A stretch of 64,000 nt of DNA. Source: Pseudomonas jinjuensis. Its GTDB lineage: Bacteria; Pseudomonadota; Gammaproteobacteria; Pseudomonadales; Pseudomonadaceae. Shown one piece after another: positions 17,228 to 26,312 of the stretch (within the stretch, counting starts at the first letter, position 1; each line of letters begins with the position of its first letter). The notes under the pieces were generated by a model that did no database searches, was not told the origin of the DNA, and saw only the letters and a list, made by a program, of their open reading frames with translations. The stretch covers positions 124,001 to 188,000 of the forward strand of contig NZ_FNIJ01000007.1 in NCBI RefSeq assembly GCF_900103845.1, given 5' to 3'. The translations under genes were made by a program, and so were the position numbers.

Positions 17228-19246
17228 TTACATCCTCCACTCGATCCCCGCATAGACGCTGCGCCCATCCCCCGGCAGGAACTGCGCGCTGTCGCGGCCG
17301 TTGGCGTTGGCGATCACGCCGGTGGCGGAGGCGTAGGTCTTGTCGGAGAGGTTGCGGCCCTCGACGAAGAAACCGAAGCCCGACTCCGGCCGGAAGCCCG
17401 CCTTCAGGCCCCAGATCGCGTAGCCGTCGGCGTACAGCGTCTCGGCCTGGTCGACGTTGTAGTGGCTGGGCACCCATTCGAAGGTCGGCCCGGCGTACCA
17501 GCCGACCTGCTGCCACAGCGCCTCGCCCTTGACGAACTGGCGCGGTACGCCGGCCAGGCGGTTGTTGCCGTAGACCTCGTCGTCATCGAAGCGGAAGTCG
17601 TTGAACAGGTACTGGCCGCGCAGCACCACCGGGCCGAGGGTCCAGGCGCCGCCGAGCTCGACGCCCTGGTGGATGGTGCGGTCGGCGTTCACCGTGCCCA
17701 GCGGCTGGCCGTCGGCATCGTTGAGGGTGAGCAGTTCGTCGCGGATCTCGCTGCGGTACGCCGCCATGTCGAAGTCGATGTTGTCCCGCGACCAGCGCAT
17801 GCCGACTTCCCAGGTATTGGCCTTCTGCGCGTCGTTGGGGGCGAAGGCGATCACCTGGCCGCCGGTGAGCTCGCTGAAGGTCGGCGGCTCGAAGCTCTGG
17901 CTGAAGTTGGCGAACATCTGCGCGCCGGGCGCCAGTTCGTGGAGCAGGCCGATGCGGCCGATACGGCCGGTATAGGTCTTGTCGAAGCTGGTGTCGCGGC
18001 CGATCACCAGCTTGTCGTCGGAGTCGCGCTGCTGGTGCAGCCAGCTGAGGCCGCCGATCAGCTTCCACTGCTCGGCGACGGGAATCGCCAGTTCGCCGAA
18101 GGCGTTGAGGTTGCGCGCGGTCTGGTCGAGGTCGTCGACCTTGGCGCCCTTGTGCCCGCCGACGTTGAGGTAGTTGTCCTGCTGGTTGCGCCCGTGGGAG
18201 GTCTCCACGCCGCCGTGCCAGCTCCAGCCCTGCTCGTTCTCCCAGATGTGCGCGAGGCGCAGGCCGTAGTCCTCGCTGTCGATGTCGAGCACCTGGAAGA
18301 TCGGGTGGAACAGCGATTTCTCGCTGTAGTAGGAGGACAGCTGCAGGCTGTGCCCGCCGCCGAGCTGCAGGGTGGTGACGTTGCCGATGCGGTCGAGGAT
18401 GTAGTTGCGCTGCTGGTCGCCGGTGATGTTGCCCGGCGCGGCCTGTTCCGGGTTGCGCCGCATCTGCGCCCTGGTCAGGTTGCCCGGCAGGTCGGAGTCG
18501 GATTCCACGTGGGTCAGGTACAGGCGGCTGGCGAGGTTCTCGTTGATCTTGCCGCCGAGGTTGGCGAAGTAGCGCTGGTTCTCCTGCCGCGCGTGGTCGC
18601 GGAAGCCGTCCTGGCTGTAGTTGTTGGCGCTGAGGTAGCCGTCGAGGCCGCCGAAGTCCTGGGCCACCGCGGCGTACTGGCGGTTGTAGTCGAAGCTGCC
18701 GGCTTCCAGGCGCAGGTCCACCGGCGGTGCGGTCTTGCCGGTGGGGCTGACGAAGTTGATCGCCCCGCCGAGGTTGGCCGCGCCGTAGCGCCAGGCGTTG
18801 GCGCCGCGCAGCACTTCGATGTGGTCCACCGCCAGCGGTTCGATGGTCTGGAAGTCGAAGCTGCCGTCGGCCAGGTTGACCGGCGCGCCGTCCTGCATCA
18901 GCAGCAGGCCGCGGCCGTGGAAGGTGCGCTGCAGGCCGGAACCGCGGATCGACAGGCGCGCTTCCTCGGCGCCGAAGCGCGGCTGGATGAACACGCCGGG
19001 GGCGAGGCCGAGGGCGTCCTGCAGGGTGCTGGTGCGGCCGGTCTTGTAGGTCTCGGCGTCGACCAGCGTGGCGCCGCCGGGGATGTGGCCGAACTCGGCC
19101 TTCTTCTCCTCGATGGTCGGCGCGGTGGGGTCGAACTGGTGCTGGCCGACGATGGTGGTGTTTTCCATTTCCAGGTGGTCGGCCTGGGCCAGGGAGGCGA
19201 GGCTGATGCTCAGGGCGAGCATGCTCAGTTTGGGAATAGTGCGCAT
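17228..19246 (-). CDS. TonB-dependent outer-membrane receptor (no STN domain)
   Basis: The 672-residue receptor has a clean signal peptide (residues 1-22, ending SLASLAQA) and a TonB-box-like ENTTIVGQ. The plug carries STLQDALGLAPGVFIQPRFG, RLSIRGSGLQRTFHGRGLLL and EVLRGANAWRYGAANLGGAI. The barrel ends GIEWRM, so the usual terminal aromatic residue is missing. Without an STN domain it should not signal to a sigma factor. A DUF2946 gene lies 120 bp upstream on the same strand, a pairing I associate with copper or other metal uptake. A ferric siderophore is equally possible. No Fur box was recognised upstream. Confidence 0.9.
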   Translation of the reverse strand: MRTIPKLSMLALSISLASLAQADHLEMENTTIVGQHQFDPTAPTIEEKKAEFGHIPGGATLVDAETYKTGRTSTLQDALGLAPGVFIQPRFGAEEARLSIRGSGLQRTFHGRGLLLMQDGAPVNLADGSFDFQTIEPLAVDHIEVLRGANAWRYGAANLGGAINFVSPTGKTAPPVDLRLEAGSFDYNRQYAAVAQDFGGLDGYLSANNYSQDGFRDHARQENQRYFANLGGKINENLASRLYLTHVESDSDLPGNLTRAQMRRNPEQAAPGNITGDQQRNYILDRIGNVTTLQLGGGHSLQLSSYYSEKSLFHPIFQVLDIDSEDYGLRLAHIWENEQGWSWHGGVETSHGRNQQDNYLNVGGHKGAKVDDLDQTARNLNAFGELAIPVAEQWKLIGGLSWLHQQRDSDDKLVIGRDTSFDKTYTGRIGRIGLLHELAPGAQMFANFSQSFEPPTFSELTGGQVIAFAPNDAQKANTWEVGMRWSRDNIDFDMAAYRSEIRDELLTLNDADGQPLGTVNADRTIHQGVELGGAWTLGPVVLRGQYLFNDFRFDDDEVYGNNRLAGVPRQFVKGEALWQQVGWYAGPTFEWVPSHYNVDQAETLYADGYAIWGLKAGFRPESGFGFFVEGRNLSDKTYASATGVIANANGRDSAQFLPGDGRSVYAGIEWRM

Positions 19247-19366
19247 GGTGCATTCCTTGGTCTTGAGTCAGGTTCCGGTCGCCGGCATGCAAGGCCGCGA
19301 CGCGCAGACACGGCCGCATGCGCAGCCGATGCCGTCTGTGGATTGCCGCTGGAACGGAGGAATGCG

Positions 19367-19741
19367 CTAGGGCGCGCGGGGATTGGCCGGGGGCCAGTTG
19401 TCGCGGGGTGAGGCGAAGACCCGTGGCGCGGGATGGCGGAACGGTCGGCTGGCCGGGCGGCGCAGCCAGGCGAGCAGGAACAGCGCGGCGACGCCGAGGA
19501 TCAGGGCGCCGCAGAGGGGACAGTCGAGGGCGTTGAGTTGCGCGTGGCCGGTGGCCGGAGTGTCGACGTCATCCAGGGCGGCCGGGCCGAAATCCGCGCT
19601 GGAGCAGTAGAGTCCGCCGACGCCGCCGAGCTGCAGCCCGCCCATGTGTCCGTGCACGATGCTGCAGACGAACGCGCTCAGCAGGATGCTGCCGTAGAGC
19701 ACCCAGGCGATCAGTGAGCGGTGGCGACGGGCAACGTCCAT
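19367..19741 (-). CDS. DUF2946 membrane protein
   Basis: A 124-residue protein starting MDVARRHRSL, with a hydrophobic helix (about residues 10-28) followed by CSIVHGHMGG. Later come CPLCGAL within a second helix, then a proline-rich tail. The Cys/His/Met content (C-x3-H-x-H-M and CPLC) fits DUF2946, found beside copper-responsive receptors. The ATG at 19741 was preferred over an upstream in-frame start because CAGGGA precedes it and the helix follows at once. Metal binding is inferred, not shown. Confidence 0.7.
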   Translation of the reverse strand: MDVARRHRSLIAWVLYGSILLSAFVCSIVHGHMGGLQLGGVGGLYCSSADFGPAALDDVDTPATGHAQLNALDCPLCGALILGVAALFLLAWLRRPASRPFRHPAPRVFASPRDNWPPANPRAP

Positions 19742-19874
19742 GACTCGGTCCCTGCGGGTAATGCTGCTGACGAACCTGTTTCCAGGCTTTCCGTGCATCC
19801 CTGGATTGAACATAGCCGGCGACCGGGTGCTGTCAAACTGCTGGCAGTTCACTGGTCGGCGGATGAGCGGAGAG

Positions 19875-20999
19875 CTATTTCGAAGCCTTCAGCACCACGA
19901 ATTTCGGATTCGCCGCCACCTGCTCGACGCCGCGGAACAGGCGCTTGAGCTTGGCATGGTAGCCAAGGTGGCGGTTGCCGACGATCCACAGCTGGCCGCC
20001 CGGCACCAGCGCTCGCTGCGCCTGCTGGAACATGCGCCAGGCGAGGAAGTCGCCGACCACCTGCTGCTGGTGGAAGGGCGGGTTGCACAGCACCAGGTCC
20101 AGCGAATCCGCCGGTTGCCCGGCGAGGCCGTCGTCGGCACGGATATCCACAGGACGGTCGCCGAGCGCGGCCTGCCAGTTCTCCCGCGCCGACTGCACGG
20201 CCATGAAGGATTCGTCGACCAGGGTGTAGCTGGCCTCGGGATTCTCCAGCGCGCTGGCGATGGCGAGGATGCCGTTGCCGCAGCCGAGGTCGGCGACCCG
20301 TGCCCGGCCGAGGTGGCGCGGCAGGTGCGGGAGGAAGGCGCGGGTGCCGATGTCCAGGCCTTCGCGGCAGAACAGGTTGGCGTGGTTGAGCAGTTCCAGG
20401 GGCGGCTGGTCGAGACGGTAGCGGGTCGGGTAGGGCGAGGCGGCCCGAGGCTTTTCCTCGACTGTGACGAACAGCAGGCGCGCCTTCTTCTCGGCGAGGG
20501 AGGCCTGCACCGGGCCGAGGTACTTCTCCAGCAGGTCGCCGGCGGCGCGTGGCAGGTGCTTGATCATCGCCCCGGCCATCACCCGCGCGCCGGGCGCCAG
20601 GTGGCCCTGCAGGCGGATCAGCTGTTCCTCCAGCAGCGCCAGGGTCTTGGGAATGCGGATCAGCACCCGGTCGAATGGCCCTTCGGCGGTCTCGCTGGCC
20701 GGGATGAAGCGCACCACGTCTTCCGCCAGGCCATTGCGCGCCAGGTTCTTGTGCAGCGCCAGGACGGCGAGGAAGGAGTCGCCGCTGCTGCTCACCCGGG
20801 CGTGACCGGCCAGGCTGGCGGCGAGGGCGCCGAAGCCATCGTTGAGCACCAGCACCCGCTCGTCGGCGCGCAGGCCGTCCTCGGCGGTCTGTTTCAGGAG
20901 GTACTCGTCGGCCGCGTCGAAGGCCTGCAGCGGGTCGTTGCGCTGGTCGGGCTGGCGGATCAGGTCGAGCTGGGCGAAGGGGCTGGTCAGAATAGGCAT
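19875..20999 (-). CDS. rlmG: 23S rRNA (guanine-1835-N2)-methyltransferase
   Basis: RlmG (374 residues) methylates G1835 of 23S rRNA using S-adenosylmethionine. It has the two-domain structure of the RsmC/RlmG group. The N-terminal pseudo-domain contains DEYLLKQ and VLVLNDGFGALA. The C-terminal catalytic domain contains VADLGCGNGILAIA (SAM-binding motif I, about residue 237) and LVLCNPPFHQQQ (NPPF target-base motif). The ending NPKFVVLKASK matches E. coli RlmG closely. The gene is divergent from fpr with only 71 bp between them. Confidence 0.93.
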   Translation of the reverse strand: MPILTSPFAQLDLIRQPDQRNDPLQAFDAADEYLLKQTAEDGLRADERVLVLNDGFGALAASLAGHARVSSSGDSFLAVLALHKNLARNGLAEDVVRFIPASETAEGPFDRVLIRIPKTLALLEEQLIRLQGHLAPGARVMAGAMIKHLPRAAGDLLEKYLGPVQASLAEKKARLLFVTVEEKPRAASPYPTRYRLDQPPLELLNHANLFCREGLDIGTRAFLPHLPRHLGRARVADLGCGNGILAIASALENPEASYTLVDESFMAVQSARENWQAALGDRPVDIRADDGLAGQPADSLDLVLCNPPFHQQQVVGDFLAWRMFQQAQRALVPGGQLWIVGNRHLGYHAKLKRLFRGVEQVAANPKFVVLKASK

Positions 21000-21070
21000 A
21001 GGAACTGGCGGTGTTTACCGGCTTCTCGATAGGAGAAACTAGGCGCATGGCTTTTGATAGGGAGCGGAGT

Positions 21071-21847
21071 ATGACCGCCAGCGAAGAGAAGTTCACCCGC
21101 CAGACGCTGCAGGACGTGCAGACACTGACGCCGAGCCTGTTCACCCTGCGCACCACGCGCGACCCGGGGTTCCGCTTCCGCGCCGGGCAGTTCGCCCGTC
21201 TCGGCGTGTACAAGCCCAGCGGCAGCATCGTCTGGCGCGCCTATTCGATGGTTTCGGCGCCGCACGACGAATTCCTCGAATTCTTTTCCATCGTCGTGCC
21301 GGGCGGTGAATTCACCAGCGAGCTGAGCCGGCTGAAGGAAGGCGACCAGTTGCTGATCGACCGCCAGGCGTTCGGTTTCCTGACCCTCGACCGCTTCGTC
21401 GACGGCCGCGATCTCTGGCTGCTGGCCACCGGCACCGGGCTGGCGCCGTTCCTGTCGATCCTGCAGGACTTCGAGGTGTGGGAACGCTTCGAGACCATCA
21501 AGCTGGTCTACAGCGCACGGGAGAAGCGCGAGCTGGCCTATCTCGACCTGATCGAGGGCCTGGCGCGGCGCGACTATCTGGAGGAGTACGCGCACAAGCT
21601 GCAGTTCATCCCGGTGGTGACCCGCGAGGAAGTGCCGGGCTGCCTGCACGGGCGCATCACCACGCTGATCGAGAACGGCGAACTGGAACGTGCGGCGGGC
21701 CTGGAACTGACGCCGGAACACTCGCGGGTGATGCTCTGCGGCAACCCGCAGATGATCGAGGATACCCGCGAGATCCTGAAGCAGCGCGACATGAACCTGA
21801 GCCTGACCCGGCGGCCGGGGCAGATTGCGGTGGAGAATTATTGGTGA
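21071..21847 (+). CDS. fpr: Ferredoxin/flavodoxin-NADP+ reductase
   Basis: This 258-residue FAD enzyme moves electrons between NADPH and ferredoxin or flavodoxin in the cytoplasm. The FAD site is WRAYSMVS (RxYS motif), the NADP-binding loop is LLATGTGLAPFLSI, and MLCGNPQMIEDT follows; the chain ends VENYW. The ATG at 21071 was chosen over one 60 bases upstream because GGAGCGGAGT gives a good ribosome site and the length equals the family norm. It is the plant-type fold, unrelated to the adrenodoxin-reductase-like enzyme at 37797. The neighbour order rlmG-fpr-mscL matches P. aeruginosa around PA4615. Confidence 0.92.
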   Translation: MTASEEKFTRQTLQDVQTLTPSLFTLRTTRDPGFRFRAGQFARLGVYKPSGSIVWRAYSMVSAPHDEFLEFFSIVVPGGEFTSELSRLKEGDQLLIDRQAFGFLTLDRFVDGRDLWLLATGTGLAPFLSILQDFEVWERFETIKLVYSAREKRELAYLDLIEGLARRDYLEEYAHKLQFIPVVTREEVPGCLHGRITTLIENGELERAAGLELTPEHSRVMLCGNPQMIEDTREILKQRDMNLSLTRRPGQIAVENYW

Positions 21848-21938
21848 GGGCGGCGGCAGGCTGCAGGCTATAGGCGGCAGGCAAGAGCCGGAAGCGGAGA
21901 CGCTTCATGCTCCTGGCCTGACGCCTGCCGCTTGAAAC

Positions 21939-22337
21939 CTACCCTTGCCGCTCTTTGAGCAGGTCGCGGATCTCGGTGAGCAGTTCCTGGTCCTTGGTTG
22001 GCCCCGCCGGGGCGGCTTCTTCCTGGCGCTTGAGGCGGTTGATCGCCTTCACGCCCATGAAGATGGCGAAGGCGATGATGACGAAGTCGATGACGGTCTG
22101 AATGAATTTTCCGTAGGCCAGTACCACGGCGGGTATGTCGCCTTCGGCTGCCTTGAGGGTGATCGCCAGGTCGGAGAAGTCGACCCCGCCGATCAGCAGG
22201 CCGATGGGAGGCATGATGACATCGCCGACGAAGGACGAGACGATCTTGCCGAAAGCGGCGCCGATGATGATACCGACGGCCATGTCGACGACGTTGCCCT
22301 TGACGGCGAAGGCCTTGAACTCGCTGAGCAGACTCAT
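21939..22337 (-). CDS. mscL: Large-conductance mechanosensitive channel
   Basis: MscL (132 residues; usual length about 136) opens under membrane tension to release solutes on osmotic downshock. The N-terminal amphipathic start [22 protein letters not shown] and the pore helix [21 protein letters not shown] are standard. The second helix [17 protein letters not shown] is followed by a cytoplasmic bundle ending [17 protein letters not shown] lies just before the ATG at 22337. It is convergent with fpr. Confidence 0.97.
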   Translation of the reverse strand: MSLLSEFKAFAVKGNVVDMAVGIIIGAAFGKIVSSFVGDVIMPPIGLLIGGVDFSDLAITLKAAEGDIPAVVLAYGKFIQTVIDFVIIAFAIFMGVKAINRLKRQEEAAPAGPTKDQELLTEIRDLLKERQG

Positions 22338-22521
22338 GCAGGAAACTCCTTGTAACGGAAGAAAGTGGGACAGGAGGGAGTTTAGCGGCACTGCCGCCCG
22401 CTGGAAGAGCGATTTTCCCGCGCCGCAACCGTTGGGCCGCTGGCTGGCGGCGAACATGGGCCGAGTCCGGCGGGTGGTCTAGGCTGTAAGGGCAAGTCAC
22501 TGGGAAAGAGGAGGACCAGCC

Positions 22522-22764
22522 ATGCCACTCGAGCACCACCCGTTGAGCCGCGAATTCCCCGAATACAAAGCCAAGATGACGCAGCTGCACGGCAAGGACG
22601 CACATTTCACCAAACTTGCCACCAGCTATGAGGCCCTCGACAAGAGAATCTTCGAAGTCGAAGACGGCCGCGAACCGCTCGACGATCTCTCACTGAACAA
22701 CCTCAAGCTCCAGCGCGTCACCCTCAAGGATGAAATCGCCGAAGTGCTCAAGCGATCCACCTGA
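22522..22764 (+). CDS. YdcH-like DUF465 small protein
   Basis: This 80-residue protein begins PLEHHPLSREFPEYKAKMTQL and has the DUF465 pattern with a predicted helical hairpin: FTKLATSYEALDKRIFEVED, then LKLQRVTLKDEIAEVLK. A strong GAGGAGG precedes the ATG. The family function is unknown. A second, related protein follows 82 bp downstream, a tandem arrangement also present in this region of P. aeruginosa as I recall. Confidence 0.85.
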   Translation: MPLEHHPLSREFPEYKAKMTQLHGKDAHFTKLATSYEALDKRIFEVEDGREPLDDLSLNNLKLQRVTLKDEIAEVLKRST

Positions 22765-22846
22765 GCATGACTGGAATCAACGGCACCAGTAGGAAGCAGG
22801 CGTAGGCTCACGTCATCTTTTTCCTATTTCCTGCTGGTGCCTTGCC

Positions 22847-23089
22847 ATGCTGAAGAAGACTTTCTCGACCAAGCATTCCCTGCCTGACCGCAAGAAAACC
22901 GACAAGGCACAGCGCCTTGCCCAGGAAAGACTGGTGCGCCTGAAGCTCCAGTACGAACTGCTCGACCAGCGCATCGCCCGGGTCGAGGAAGGCATCGAAC
23001 GCCCCGACTGCTCCATCGCCGCGCTGATCATGCGCCGGGAATCCCTCAAGCACGACATGGAGTGCCAGTTCCGCCGGCTGGCGGGCTGA
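22847..23089 (+). CDS. Second DUF465-like small coiled-coil protein
   Basis: An 80-residue protein with basic N-terminus (MLKKTFSTKHSLPDRKK) and the helical hairpin LVRLKLQYELLDQRIARVEEG, then LIMRRESLKHDMECQFRRL. It shares the YELLDQRI / YEALDKRI core and layout with the protein at 22522, so the two are probable paralogues. The function is unknown. It ends next to a REP-rich gap before radA. Confidence 0.8.
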   Translation: MLKKTFSTKHSLPDRKKTDKAQRLAQERLVRLKLQYELLDQRIARVEEGIERPDCSIAALIMRRESLKHDMECQFRRLAG

Positions 23090-23126
23090 CTCCTCGGGAC
23101 GCACCCGTATCCGGCTCCGCCGGAAT

Positions 23127-23409
23127 TTCGCGGGCATGGCCCGCTCCTACAGGTTCGGCAACGCATTGCAGTAGGGCATAACGCGCCAGCGTTATCCGCC
23201 GCGGCCTCCACTCCCCATCATTCCCACGCTCCCCGCGTGGGAACGCATCCTCGGATGCTCTCCTGATGGGTATCGCTGCGCTCGACCCATTCTGCGATTG
23301 CCATGCAGCAACTCCGAACCTGTAGGAGCCAGCTTGCTGGCGATCAGAATTACCGGCAGCCCAGGAGTCGCCGGTTCGCGCCGCCAATCGCCAGCAAGCT
23401 GGCTCCTAC
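23127..23409. repeat. Four palindrome families in the gap before radA
   Basis: The 385-bp gap holds a GCGGGCATGGCCCGCTCCTAC element (23127-23152) and GTAGGGCATAACGCGCCAGC...ATCCGCC (23171-23200). A CATTCCCACGC...GCGTGGGAACG hairpin (23218-23244) and a GTAGGAGCCAGCTTGCTGG pair facing its inverse (23322-23409) follow. No gene is seen; the radA promoter must lie in the last 65 bases. Confidence 0.8.
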
Positions 23410-23474
23410 GAAGAACATTCCCCGTATTAGCCGCTATCATGCGCGCTTTGTCCCGACGCGACGGAGTCCCGCCT

Positions 23475-24839
<1,365 letters not shown>

Positions 24840-24892
24840 GTGAAACCTTTCTGGCGGGTTGCACCCGCCCGACGGCGAAGCAATGCCTGTGC

Positions 24893-24978
24893 GTAGGGTG
24901 GATCACGCTCCACCGATCCACCACGGCTGCGCATGCGGCCCGGCAATGGTGGGTGAAAAAAGCCTCATCCACCCTACG
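24893..24978. repeat. GTAGGGTGGATCACG-type palindrome after radA
   Basis: A GTAGGGTGGATCACGCTCCA...GCCTCATCCACCCTAC palindrome lies between the convergent radA and PilZ genes. A shorter GGCGGGTTGCACCCGCC hairpin (about 24853-24869) precedes it and could end radA transcription. Confidence 0.75.
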
Positions 24979-25037
24979 TTTCGCTGCCCCCCGTGTCCGG
25001 GCAGGGTGGGTGAAACCCGCGGGCAATACCACGCCTC

Positions 25038-25403
25038 TCACTCGCCGAGATGCGCCAGCTCCTGCTCCATATGCGCGGAGTTGCCGAGATTGAGTTCGAC
25101 CAGCCTGCGCAGGTGGCTGATCGAGTCGAGGTCGAGGTGGCGGCAGTTGAAGCCGAGGAATCCCTCCCGCTCCCACACCAGTTCCGCCTCCATGTAGATG
25201 TTCACGTCGAAACCGAGGTAGATGCGTACCTCGAAGGGTTGCTTCGGGTCGCCCGTCCAGCCTTCGGGGCACTGGATCAGCAGGCCCTGCAGGGAGAGGT
25301 CGTGAAGACGCACTTTCCAGCGCCTGTCGCCCTGGCAAAGCTCTGCGTTGGCGTCGAAGGCGATGCGCTGGAAGCGCCGGCGTTCGCGGTTGCTGTCGCT
25401 CAT
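25038..25403 (-). CDS. mapZ: Single-domain PilZ protein (MapZ-like c-di-GMP receptor)
   Basis: This 121-residue protein is a stand-alone PilZ domain. It carries the c-di-GMP-binding motifs RRRFQR (RxxxR, residues 8-13) and DLSLQGLLI ((D/N)xSxxG, about residues 35-43). The position after radA and the length match PA4608/MapZ of P. aeruginosa, which binds a chemotaxis methyltransferase when loaded with c-di-GMP. The MapZ assignment rests on synteny and length. It is divergent from the DUF3015 gene. Confidence 0.88.
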   Translation of the reverse strand: MSDSNRERRRFQRIAFDANAELCQGDRRWKVRLHDLSLQGLLIQCPEGWTGDPKQPFEVRIYLGFDVNIYMEAELVWEREGFLGFNCRHLDLDSISHLRRLVELNLGNSAHMEQELAHLGE

Positions 25404-25611
25404 GGAGGAATTCCGAAAGGTTTCTGACTACAGCTCCACTATAGACAACGCCATGGAGCGGGCTGGTACGAACGTTCGGAGTAGCCCGGAAAATGTATCA
25501 GCCTTTCCGGGATCGCGCAGGTCGCTCGTTCCGGTTTGACAGTTCACCGCCTGTCGCCAAAGCTCCTTGTGGGTTTTCTTCACTTCAGCCACGCAGCGGG
25601 GCGAACAGCGA

Positions 25612-26118
25612 ATGGACAAGCAACTCCTGAAGAAGAGTCTGGTGGCCTGTGTTCTGGGCCTGGGCAGCTTGGCGGCTCATGCCGACCAGGCCGGTGGGGG
25701 CGGTTGCGGTTGGGGCAACATGGTCTTCGAAGGCCAGCGCGGGCTGTTCCCGCACCTGCTGGCGACCACCACCAACGGCACCTCGGGCAACGCCACCTTC
25801 GGCCTCACTTCCGGCACCAACGGCTGCGACTCCAGCGTGCGCCTCGGCTATGGCGGGCGCTCGATCTTCGCCATGAACGGCATGCTCGACAGCATCGCCG
25901 AGGACATGGCCAAGGGTCAGGGCGACGCACTGGACGCCTACGCCGTGCTGCTCGGCATCGACGCGAAGGACCGCGCGCACTTCGCCAGGGTCACCCAGCA
26001 GCACTTCGGCGAAATCTTCGCCAGCCAGGACGCCACCGGCGAACAGGTCTTCAACAACACCCTCGCGGTCATGAGTCGCGACGAGGTGCTGGCGCGCTAC
26101 GTCAAGCAGCCGGCCTGA
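25612..26118 (+). CDS. DUF3015 secreted/periplasmic protein
   Basis: The 168-residue protein has a signal peptide (MDKQLLKKSLVACVLGLGSLAAHA) and a mature part starting DQAGGGGCGWGNMVFEG. The conserved pattern CGWGN...PHLLATTTNGTSGNATFGLTSGTNGC fits DUF3015, with two cysteines that may pair. The ATG at 25612 was chosen because an in-frame start 45 bases earlier would put extra residues before the signal peptide. The function is unknown. A strong terminator follows, and the order before cstA is conserved in P. aeruginosa. Confidence 0.85.
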   Translation: MDKQLLKKSLVACVLGLGSLAAHADQAGGGGCGWGNMVFEGQRGLFPHLLATTTNGTSGNATFGLTSGTNGCDSSVRLGYGGRSIFAMNGMLDSIAEDMAKGQGDALDAYAVLLGIDAKDRAHFARVTQQHFGEIFASQDATGEQVFNNTLAVMSRDEVLARYVKQPA

Positions 26119-26137
26119 GCAGCATCGCTCCCCTTGC

Positions 26138-26163
26138 AACCCGCCTTCCGGCGGGTTCTTTTT
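26138..26163 (+). terminator. Rho-independent terminator after DUF3015 gene
   Basis: Stem AACCCGCC (26138-26145), loop TTCC, stem GGCGGGTT (26150-26157), followed by CTTTTT. Confidence 0.9.
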
Positions 26164-26312
26164 GAGCGTGCCGGAGGGTCCGGATTCAGGACGCAGCGTT
26201 CCGGCAATATGGCTGGAAGCGCTCTAGACTAACGTCGTATAAAACCCGCGCTGGAAGGAACTAGAATTTTTTCCTGCGAATTCTCGCCTTCAAAACTGTC
26301 GGAAGAGTCACT

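Noticed and set aside
23298..23474. In-frame upstream extension of radA
   Set aside because: It runs through a repeated palindrome pair; the ATG at 23475 gives the exact RadA N-terminus and length.
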